NCBI GenBank assembly: GCA_018663815.1
Contig: JABJPQ010000576.1
Location: 1-5,868, forward strand
Length of the DNA stretch: 5,868 nt
Reading direction: 5' to 3'
Source: Halobacteriovoraceae bacterium
GTDB lineage: Bacteria > Bdellovibrionota > Bacteriovoracia > Bacteriovoracales > Bacteriovoracaceae
Under the pieces are notes generated by a model. The model did no database searches. It worked only from the letters and a program-made list of their open reading frames with translations, and had not been told where the DNA came from. The stretch's first letter is position 1. Every line of letters begins with the position of its first letter. Shown here in pieces: positions 1 through 5,373 of the stretch. The position numbers and the translations under genes are program-made.

Positions 1-102
1 TTAGTGAACTGTTCTTCATGCGTTAGCCAGCACGCGAATAAAAGCAAACTAGTTTAGAAAATGGTAATTCAAAGATTTTTAAATTGACAGGCGGTCATAC
101 AT

Positions 103-132
103 AAAAGCCCCGTGGGTTAGACGGAGCTTTTT
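103..132 (-). terminator. Intrinsic terminator of tRNA-Asn
   Basis: An 11-bp stem (103-113 with 121-131) closes a 7-base loop. Read on the minus strand it is fully paired, with one G-U wobble, and it ends in a short T run. It lies about 15 bases downstream of the tRNA-Asn 3' end, where a tRNA terminator belongs. Read on the plus strand the same stem has one C-A mismatch and is followed by T128-132, so it may also stop weak plus-strand transcription entering from before position 100. Confidence 0.8.
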
Positions 133-146
133 ACACTTAAAATTAA

Positions 147-221
147 TGGCTGGAATGGAGGGATTCGAACCCACGACCAATAGATTAACAGTCTACTGCG
201 CTACCACTGCGCCACATTCCA
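147..221 (-). tRNA. tRNA-Asn (anticodon GTT)
   Basis: On the minus strand the gene folds as a complete cloverleaf. The 7-bp acceptor stem is TGGAATG/CATTCCA (215-221 with 151-157), the D stem is GCGC/GCGC, and the anticodon loop CTGTTAA carries GTT, which reads Asn codons. The T loop is TTCGAAT, the discriminator base is G (150), and the CCA tail is encoded at 147-149. The anticodon stem holds one G-U pair. The T stem (GTGGG/CCCTC) has an internal U-U mismatch where a pair is normal. The gene stands alone, with its own promoter (241-269) and terminator (103-132). Confidence 0.97.
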
Positions 222-240
222 GTAATCTTAAGTAAATAAG

Positions 241-269
241 TTTATAATCCCAAAATGTTTAACTGTCCA
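241..269 (-). promoter_or_regulatory. Sigma70-type promoter of tRNA-Asn
   Basis: On the minus strand, TGGACA (264-269) and TATAAA (241-246) are separated by exactly 17 bases. Each hexamer matches 5 of 6 consensus positions. Transcription would start about 7 bases after the -10 box, leaving a leader of roughly a dozen bases before the mature tRNA 5' end at 221. The assignment rests on sequence match, spacing and position. Confidence 0.65.
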
Positions 270-404
270 GAATTTTATGAAAAATCTCTTTTTGAAGGTT
301 GTAAGTTAACGAAAATACGGCATAACCAAGAATAACACTCAAGTAAAGACGCTAAATGACCGAAGAATCTAAGGAGTGAAAACCACCTATACTGATGAGG
401 TATT

Positions 405-1040
405 ATGCTAGGACCTATTGGTTCAGAAATAATGTCTATTTTTCGGCTTTTGAGTCCGAATGAAATAGATCGATACATTGTTCCAGAAGAGGAAGTTAGT
501 CAGGGTATGAAGATCGCTGCTGGTGCAGAAGATATGGATTATACTGGAGCTCAAAAAAACACGCAGGATTATAAACCAGCAGAAAAATTTCCCAAAGACC
601 ATCAAGCAAAAATAATCCCTTTAAGCGACTTTAATAAAAAAGGGACTGTAAAAAAGAAACAAGCGAATCCTCAGGAAAATGAGTCTGATAATCATTCACA
701 AAAACAGCGGCCTACGGCTACACCTAAACAACCTAGAGCACAAAACTCAAACTCATCTTTGGAGTCCATTGGGGTTCTGTCTGCGCAGACAATTAGGGAA
801 CAAGAACATAAAAGATTAAATGAAGAAAATGAAAATAAAGATTCTGCAACAATATTTCTTTTGAAGGAAAGAGAAAAGATGAGAGGGTCCAAAAAAAGAA
901 TGATTGAACAACAGGCAATCAGATCATACAAAACTAACTCGGAACAAGAGTTTTATACTGAAGCTCAAGAGGCCGATTTTGATGAAGAGGACAGTTCCGA
1001 AGGATTAAAGGGGATTTTGTTAAATAAAAAGCATTTTTAA
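405..1040 (+). CDS. Hydrophilic, probably disordered protein of unknown function
   Basis: I do not recognise this 211-residue protein. It has no signal peptide and no membrane segment. The N-terminus (about residues 10-31, MSIFRLLSPNEIDRYIVPEE) is the most ordered-looking part and may be a short docking helix. Residues 40-118 are rich in Lys, Gln, Asn, Pro and Ser and look disordered. Residues 120-178 are a highly charged, probably helical stretch. Residues 180-199 are acidic (DFDEEDSSEG), followed by a short basic tail. The ATG at 405 has GAGG (397-400) 4 bases upstream, which favours it; the ATG at 432 gives a more natural N-terminus but has no ribosome binding site. The coding frame is long and open, with composition unlike a random shadow. 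It stands alone and its stop overlaps the stop of the convergent AstA-like gene. A cytoplasmic adaptor or scaffold is a guess. Confidence 0.75.
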   Translation: MLGPIGSEIMSIFRLLSPNEIDRYIVPEEEVSQGMKIAAGAEDMDYTGAQKNTQDYKPAEKFPKDHQAKIIPLSDFNKKGTVKKKQANPQENESDNHSQKQRPTATPKQPRAQNSNSSLESIGVLSAQTIREQEHKRLNEENENKDSATIFLLKEREKMRGSKKRMIEQQAIRSYKTNSEQEFYTEAQEADFDEEDSSEGLKGILLNKKHF

Positions 1041-2053
1041 AAAGGAATACTCGCAATTGGTTGGCCCTTTTTTAAATTAAACTGCTCAATAATATCTTGA
1101 GGTAAATAAATACTCTCATTCTCAACTTTAGCTTTTGTTTTGATGGCCAAGAAGGGGTGGTTTTCAGATTGAAAACTTACTAAATGGTCGTAATCAAACT
1201 CTTCCTGTTCAGATAATTCGAGGGTTAAATTTTTAAATTCTTTTATGAGGGAAATATCTTTTAATGAGGATTTAAAATGGGGACCACCGTCAAACGGATC
1301 AACTTCATTTACATAGCTAAAGCCAATTGACTCGAGCATCTTTTTGACTGGCTCTGTCTCTCTACCAACCTTTGAAATCGCATTTCTTGCTTCCAGAGGG
1401 AGTAATGTCATGTAGATATTATCAGACGGGAATAGACTTAAAATAAATTCTTTATTGGAGCGACTAAGCCTATCTGCTTGTTCATAATCCATATTCAAAA
1501 AACGCCTTCCAATTGCTTCCCATAAAGGGGAATTTCCGTCTGCATCTAGAGGTGGCATGAGTTCTGAGAGGACAGTCTTTTTAAATTGTTTTTTATTCAA
1601 CGCCATGTAAAGAAATCTTATAAAAGAGATTTGCTTTCCAAGTTTGTTTGGATTTCCGCGATACTCCGGAGAGAGGACTAAGCCTCCAATTTCGGTAGGT
1701 CCATTTGTGTCAAGGCCAAGTCGTAGAGTTCCGTGAACAAAACCAGTGTTAATAGATTGTGAATATTTGTGCTCATTTGCAACACGTAGAAAGAAATGTG
1801 GTTCTTTTTCTGTCCCATGTTGCGCGTGAATCATTGAGACACCTATGACTTTATGGGTTTCAGTATCTTCTATTACAAAGATATAATAATTTTTTGAAAA
1901 ATCACTTGATGGATGTTTAAAACTTTTTAACGAGTTATTAATTTTGGTTTCAATAATTTTTTTATCATGGGGTAAATTAATGAAAAATACTTTTCCACTT
2001 AGTTCATATAGATCATTGAGGTCGTTAAGGGATACACTTCTTAAAACAAACAT
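1037..2053 (-). CDS. AstA-family (arginine N-succinyltransferase-like) protein, catalytic His replaced
   Basis: This 338-residue protein is collinear with E. coli AstA (344 residues), which transfers succinyl from succinyl-CoA to arginine, the first step of AST catabolism. Matching blocks are the N-terminal GNAT-like half (YIFVIED, 57-63), EIGGLVLSPEYR (121-132), the LGK..SFIRFLYMA stretch (138-151), GNSPLWEAIGRRFLNMDYEQ (173-192), ADRLS..NKEFI (193-204), FDGGPHF (254-260) and the small C-terminal domain (SIYLPQDIIEQFNLKKGQ, 314-331). Leu125, aligned with the succinyl-CoA-contacting Leu of AstA, is kept. The AstA proton donor His229 aligns with Gly230 (codon 1364-1366), the AstA motif GLTSLP reads FFINLP, and the Arg of AEMRG is Met166. 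Substrate or chemistry is therefore probably different. It is the second gene of an operon: ATG lies 7 bases after the stop of the aminotransferase-like gene, with a TAAGG ribosome binding site spanning that stop. Family membership is secure; arginine succinylation is not. Confidence 0.93.
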   Translation of the reverse strand: MFVLRSVSLNDLNDLYELSGKVFFINLPHDKKIIETKINNSLKSFKHPSSDFSKNYYIFVIEDTETHKVIGVSMIHAQHGTEKEPHFFLRVANEHKYSQSINTGFVHGTLRLGLDTNGPTEIGGLVLSPEYRGNPNKLGKQISFIRFLYMALNKKQFKKTVLSELMPPLDADGNSPLWEAIGRRFLNMDYEQADRLSRSNKEFILSLFPSDNIYMTLLPLEARNAISKVGRETEPVKKMLESIGFSYVNEVDPFDGGPHFKSSLKDISLIKEFKNLTLELSEQEEFDYDHLVSFQSENHPFLAIKTKAKVENESIYLPQDIIEQFNLKKGQPIASIPF

Positions 2054-2060
2054 ATATACC

Positions 2061-2975
2061 TTATAAGGATTTTTTAATTCTAACTAAAGCATCTCTTAGT
2101 TCGACTTCGGTACACGAAGTTGGAATAGCTAAAATTGTCGATTTAGCGTAAAGATTTTCAGTAAAGATAATTCCATTTTTATTTAAAACTTCATTAGATA
2201 AAATTTTATTAATAAAGAGGTAGCGTCCTTTTCTAAAGAGAACATTTTCAGCAATTTCTTTTTGAAAGTAGGTGTCAATTATTTCAAAGTCCTTTTTGTT
2301 CTTACCATCAACATTAGTTGATAAAATATTTTCTACTAAATTTTTGATACCTAAGAAAAGTTGGATCGTTGGGTCTTCGGAAAAGAGGTGATGAGAATAA
2401 ATAAAGATAGAAGGTATGAAATGAACATCTAAGCACAGGTGAACTCTGTCTTTATTCATAAGTGGTTTAAAGAAAAAAAGGTCTCTTTCATTTAAAAGAA
2501 CAACATCTTTTTCTACTAACCAAAAATAAGTGTCAGGATTATTTTTTAAAAGATTTGAAAGCGTTTCATTTGCTTCTTTTTTTGAGACTTCAAGGGACGA
2601 CTCATCAATAAAAATAACAACATTATAGTATGTTATTTTAAAGTCTGGTTTTAGAACATCAAGTAAGTTTACCTTTTGAAATGTTTCAATAATTCTAATA
2701 AATTCTGTTTTAGGAACTGAGTAGTTATGATCAATGGATTCAAACTTTAATTCTTGATAATTGTGCTGGGTAATCAATGGGTGAGTGTGACCCCAAAATG
2801 GTTTGTGCGAGGAGAGGCGAAGATCAATTAGGGTATCATTGCCTTCGGTTTTTACAAATAAACCATGGCCTCTGTTTGTCGGGGTATAATCGTGTTGATC
2901 AAAGCTGACGCTATTTACCTGAGAGTTTTCCCACAGTATGTTACTAATTTTTTCTTTATTGCTTTGTGTCGCCAT
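2061..2975 (-). CDS. Degenerate class-III aminotransferase-like protein
   Basis: This is a 304-residue soluble protein. Its two ends resemble PLP-dependent class-III aminotransferases (ArgD/AstC type, usually about 400 residues). Residues 35-67 follow the N-terminal pattern G-x-G-L-x-V...L-I-D-L...G-H-x-H-P (GHGLFVKT, then WGHTHPLI). Residues 268-304 follow the C-terminal small domain, including AIPTSCTEVELRDALVRI. Between them about 100 residues are missing. I cannot find the phosphate-binding loop, the DEVQTG-like Asp that contacts the pyridine nitrogen, or a lysine in a PLP-binding context; the likely equivalent stretch (about 176-195, DRVHLCLDVHFIPSIFIYSH) has none. Catalysis as an aminotransferase is therefore unlikely. 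The frame is intact, so this is a live gene rather than a remnant. It is the first gene of the operon with the AstA-like gene, echoing AstC beside AstA. Its ribosome binding site is weak. Homology is inferred from terminal motifs only. Confidence 0.85.
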   Translation of the reverse strand: MATQSNKEKISNILWENSQVNSVSFDQHDYTPTNRGHGLFVKTEGNDTLIDLRLSSHKPFWGHTHPLITQHNYQELKFESIDHNYSVPKTEFIRIIETFQKVNLLDVLKPDFKITYYNVVIFIDESSLEVSKKEANETLSNLLKNNPDTYFWLVEKDVVLLNERDLFFFKPLMNKDRVHLCLDVHFIPSIFIYSHHLFSEDPTIQLFLGIKNLVENILSTNVDGKNKKDFEIIDTYFQKEIAENVLFRKGRYLFINKILSNEVLNKNGIIFTENLYAKSTILAIPTSCTEVELRDALVRIKKSL

Positions 2976-2988
2976 TTTCTCAAACTTC

Positions 2989-3016
2989 TTGATTTTAAAA
3001 TCTTATCGCCTAATAT
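2989..3016 (+). promoter_or_regulatory. Candidate promoter of the BatE-like operon
   Basis: The 48-base gap between the divergent genes must hold promoters for both operons. On the plus strand TTGATT (2989-2994) and TAATAT (3011-3016) stand 16 bases apart, each matching 4 of 6 consensus positions. The start point would fall at about 3023, right at the ATG at 3024, implying a leaderless or nearly leaderless mRNA. That fits the lack of a ribosome binding site there. In such AT-rich DNA a chance match is possible. I found no convincing promoter for the minus-strand operon. Confidence 0.35.
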
Positions 3017-3023
3017 TTATGGT

Positions 3024-3671
3024 ATGTCTGTTAAAGCTAAAGATCAAGAATTGTTAAAATTAAATAAGCTTATTGCAGATGGACTATTTGATGATGCAAT
3101 TTCTTATGTTAATGAGCTAACTCTTTCTAGCCCTGTTAAAAATTTTAATGTGGGCTATATCATGTTTAATCAAAAACAGTATGTAGAGGCTCGTGTGTTT
3201 CTGGAAAGGGCGCAGTTTGGTGGAATGCTTTCTAAAGAGACAGATGATGCTCTAAGCTTAGTTAAAGAAAAACTAGAGATAACTGCAATTGAAAATGAGT
3301 TCTCGCGAACAGATGACTTTATTTTGAATTCTGCTAGTTTACCTGCTGAGACAATTCCAGCAATAGCTTTGTTAGGATGTGTTATTTTTCTTATTAGTGC
3401 ATGGAAAAAAAGATTTTTTCCGCTCGTTTTAAGTGTGATGAGTCTAATGACTGTTTGTTTCGTTTATTACTCGGTTAAAGACTTAGAAGTAAAGTTTAAT
3501 CAGGAAGATAATATTGTTTATAGAGGACCATCTCGAATTTTTGAGGAATTACAGGTCTTACCTAAGGGTGTAAAGTTCATCACTTCCAAAGAAAGTCAGG
3601 ATTGGACATTTATCAAATACCCTGCAATGTACTCCGGATGGATTTATAAAAATAAGGCAATTAAATTATGA
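3024..3671 (+). CDS. TPR / two-TM / SH3b protein with BatE-like layout
   Basis: The protein has 215 residues from the ATG at 3024. Residues 5-90 look like TPR-type helices (LNKLIADGLFDDAISYVNEL, then YIMFNQKQYVEARVFLERAQ). Two membrane segments follow at about 110-126 and 131-150, joined by a short basic turn (WKKR). The C-terminus, about 161-215, resembles a bacterial SH3 domain ending in SGWIYKNKAIKL. This order (TPR, two close TMs, SH3b) is that of BatE of the Bacteroides aerotolerance operon, where it works with VWA-domain Bat proteins; none is in this window. The basic turn should be cytoplasmic, putting the TPR and SH3b parts in the periplasm, yet no signal peptide is visible from this start. 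The frame is open upstream to 2865, but that would overlap the divergent gene. There is no clear ribosome binding site. It is the first gene of a three-gene operon and its stop overlaps the next start as ATGA. Function is inferred from architecture only. Confidence 0.8.
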   Translation: MSVKAKDQELLKLNKLIADGLFDDAISYVNELTLSSPVKNFNVGYIMFNQKQYVEARVFLERAQFGGMLSKETDDALSLVKEKLEITAIENEFSRTDDFILNSASLPAETIPAIALLGCVIFLISAWKKRFFPLVLSVMSLMTVCFVYYSVKDLEVKFNQEDNIVYRGPSRIFEELQVLPKGVKFITSKESQDWTFIKYPAMYSGWIYKNKAIKL

Positions 3672-4312
3672 GCTCTCATGAAGAAAATATTCAAAACGAA
3701 TTTGACTTAAATCCAAGTAAGGCAAAGTCAAAAAGGTTAAATATCCCAACGCTAGAGTATTTTTGGCAATCAAGTCCCCTCTCTGCCGGAAACCTTAATA
3801 ACGTACCATGCTTCTTGAGAAGCATTAAGGCATTTGATAATTTTTCTGACTACGAACTGAAGCAATTTAGTCACTTTATTCATAAACGATCTTTTTCTTT
3901 AGATGAAGTTATTATTGAAGAAGGAGATAGTGGATTTGGATTTTATCTCATATATGATGGTGATGTTGAAGTATTCACGCGAAGAACAAGAGTTGTCGAT
4001 GGCCTAACAGAGGTCTATCAACAACTTGTTGTTCGATTATCTAAGTTTGAATACTTTGGTGAACTTGCTCTTTTAGAAAAACAAAACAAACGAAATGCTA
4101 GTGTTGTCTCTCGAGGCAATACAACTCTTTTAGCCATTTATAAACCTGATATTGAAGAACTTATTGAAAGGCATCCTGTGATTGGAGCGAAGTTTCTACA
4201 AGGAATTTCACTTATTGTGGCTCATCGTTTTAATAAAGTTACGGAAGAGCTAAGAAATACAAAAGAAAAACTAATGGAATTGGAACATAAACTTGAAAAT
4301 TCAAAAATTTAA
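3668..4312 (+). CDS. Cyclic-nucleotide-binding (CNB) domain protein without effector domain
   Basis: The protein has 214 residues. Residues 1-45 are a polar, probably flexible lead. About 47-180 form a CRP/PKA-regulatory-type CNB domain: FLRSIKAFDNFSDYELKQFS helix, EEGDSGFGFYLIYDGDVEVF beta strands with the usual glycines, and a phosphate-binding cassette FGELALL (130-136) followed by RNASV (142-146). Glu132 and Arg142 are 10 residues apart, as are Glu72 and Arg82 of E. coli CRP, which contact the ribose and phosphate of cAMP, so nucleotide binding looks intact. Residues 186-214 form a charged helix, probably a coiled coil (VTEELRNTKEKLMELEHKLE). There is no helix-turn-helix, kinase or channel domain, so it should act on a protein partner rather than DNA. 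It is translationally coupled to the BatE-like gene (ATGA overlap) and overlaps the AI-2E family gene by up to 20 bases. cAMP versus cGMP or another nucleotide cannot be settled here. Confidence 0.93.
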   Translation: MSSHEENIQNEFDLNPSKAKSKRLNIPTLEYFWQSSPLSAGNLNNVPCFLRSIKAFDNFSDYELKQFSHFIHKRSFSLDEVIIEEGDSGFGFYLIYDGDVEVFTRRTRVVDGLTEVYQQLVVRLSKFEYFGELALLEKQNKRNASVVSRGNTTLLAIYKPDIEELIERHPVIGAKFLQGISLIVAHRFNKVTEELRNTKEKLMELEHKLENSKI

Positions 4313-5333
4313 ATCAAATAAATTTAAAATGTTCTTTTTTTTGATCACTGTCGTTTCGATGTTGGCGATTTTTACGAGTTTATCGCGTATAATGATTCCT
4401 TTCGGTTTTGCTTATATTTTATCGCTAATGCTTAAACCAATTCAGAAGTCTTTTTATTCAGTAGAGCTAAGGAAAAAAGGACTTTCTCTTTTAATGTTGG
4501 TTGGGATCGCTTTTGTGTTTTCTTATCCTATTATTCAAGGAGTTAAAACGGTCACTGAGGAGTCCCATAAGATTGAATACTATCTACCAAAGCTTGAAAA
4601 ATACCTGCGAGAGAAATATGTTTCAATTCAACAGGAAGTAAAGCAACGCTTTAACTATGAAATAAAAGCAAATCCAGTAAATAGCTTAATTGAATTTGGG
4701 CAAGAGAATACGAAACAACTTGTTATTTTTCTACCTAAAATTATTGGATCATTACTCGAATGGGGAATAATGATTCCTTTATTTCTATTTTTCATACTAA
4801 AAGATGAACGAAGGGTAAGGTTTCTTTTTATAAAAATTGTCCCCAATAGTATTGTTGAACGAGCTTATTATTTATATCACCAGTTTAATACAAAATTTGG
4901 TGACTATATTTTTGCCAAAGCAATCGAAGCACTAATTATTGGGGTAATTATTACAACGGGGCTGCTTATTATTGGCTACCCATTTGCCTTTTTACTGGGC
5001 TTATTGGCCGCAATTACAAACATTTTGCCCTATGCAGGCCCTTTTCTTGGGTTCATTCCTGCACTTATTGTTGGCCTGGTTGATCAGAATCCAAACACCA
5101 CCTTGGGCGCAATGATCATTCTCTACTTGGTAGCAAACATTATTGATTTAGCTCTCGTTTTTCCTGTTCTTGTTTCCAAGATAGTTAACCTACATCCTAT
5201 AGTTGTTGTGGTTAGCGTCATCTTGGGTTCTCAGTTTGGTGGAATTGTAGGGATGGTGATCTCTATTCCTATGGCCGCGTTTTTTAAATTACTTTACCAA
5301 GAAATCTACTTAGAACTTTATGGTAAGGCGTAA
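4293..5333 (+). CDS. AI-2E family transporter (PF01594-type membrane protein)
   Basis: The protein has 346 residues, usual for the family. It has two N-terminal membrane segments (about 13-48), a third at 64-85, a soluble amphipathic stretch at 90-148, a segment at 150-169, and a C-terminal block of several hydrophobic segments from about 205 to 335. Family hallmarks are the re-entrant region NILPYAGPFLGFIPALI (243-259) and ILGSQFGGIVGMVISIPMAA (310-329). Members include TqsA (AI-2 export) and Na+/H+ antiporters, so the substrate cannot be named. The start is uncertain: TTG at 4293 overlaps the CNB gene by 20 bases and has GGAA 7 bases upstream; ATG at 4329 would leave a 16-base gap but lacks a ribosome binding site and drops a Lys-rich cytoplasmic lead. 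It is the last gene of the operon with the CNB and BatE-like genes. No terminator hairpin is visible after the stop. Confidence 0.95.
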   Translation: MKIQKFKSNKFKMFFFLITVVSMLAIFTSLSRIMIPFGFAYILSLMLKPIQKSFYSVELRKKGLSLLMLVGIAFVFSYPIIQGVKTVTEESHKIEYYLPKLEKYLREKYVSIQQEVKQRFNYEIKANPVNSLIEFGQENTKQLVIFLPKIIGSLLEWGIMIPLFLFFILKDERRVRFLFIKIVPNSIVERAYYLYHQFNTKFGDYIFAKAIEALIIGVIITTGLLIIGYPFAFLLGLLAAITNILPYAGPFLGFIPALIVGLVDQNPNTTLGAMIILYLVANIIDLALVFPVLVSKIVNLHPIVVVVSVILGSQFGGIVGMVISIPMAAFFKLLYQEIYLELYGKA

Positions 5334-5339
5334 AGGATT

Positions 5340-5368
5340 TTGACTGTGAGCTAAAAAATAGGTAAATT
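5340..5368 (+). promoter_or_regulatory. Candidate promoter of the BamD-like gene
   Basis: TTGACT (5340-5345, 5 of 6 consensus) and TAAATT (5363-5368, 4 of 6) are separated by 17 bases in the 40-base gap between the AI-2E family gene and the BamD-like gene. The predicted start point, about 5375, falls on the ATG at 5374, so the transcript would be leaderless or the real start lies slightly upstream. With no terminator before it, read-through from the upstream operon is also likely. Confidence 0.4.
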
Positions 5369-5373
5369 TAAGC

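Noticed and set aside
1..102. Possible tail of an upstream gene (frame open to a TAG at 55-57) and TTGACA at 84-89
   Set aside because: Only 18 codons are visible and match nothing I know; TTGACA has no -10 box at a suitable distance because the terminator stem lies there.
392..434. CTGATGA followed by GAAA, resembling a hammerhead ribozyme core
   Set aside because: The bases between the two motifs do not form the required stem II next to the core, and no stem III or I can be drawn; a 7-mer like this is expected by chance about once in such a window.
275..478. Minus-strand open frame of 67 codons
   Set aside because: It overlaps the start of the 405-1040 gene and the upstream spacer, lacks a ribosome binding site and resembles no family.
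423..931. Two minus-strand open frames (423-605 and 692-931) inside the orphan gene
   Set aside because: Both are antisense shadows of an AT-rich, Lys-rich coding frame, giving Phe/Ser/Leu-rich products.
1039..1072. Hairpin AAAAAGG/CCTTTTT as a bidirectional terminator
   Set aside because: It has only two G-C pairs and a 20-base loop, so it is too weak to call as a feature.
2865..3023. Upstream extension of the BatE-like gene to the ATG at 2865
   Set aside because: It would overlap 111 bases of the divergent gene, and the added residues are not TPR-like; the ATG at 3024 fits the gene layout better.
4655..4846. Minus-strand open frame of 63 codons
   Set aside because: It lies wholly inside the AI-2E family gene, antisense, with no support.
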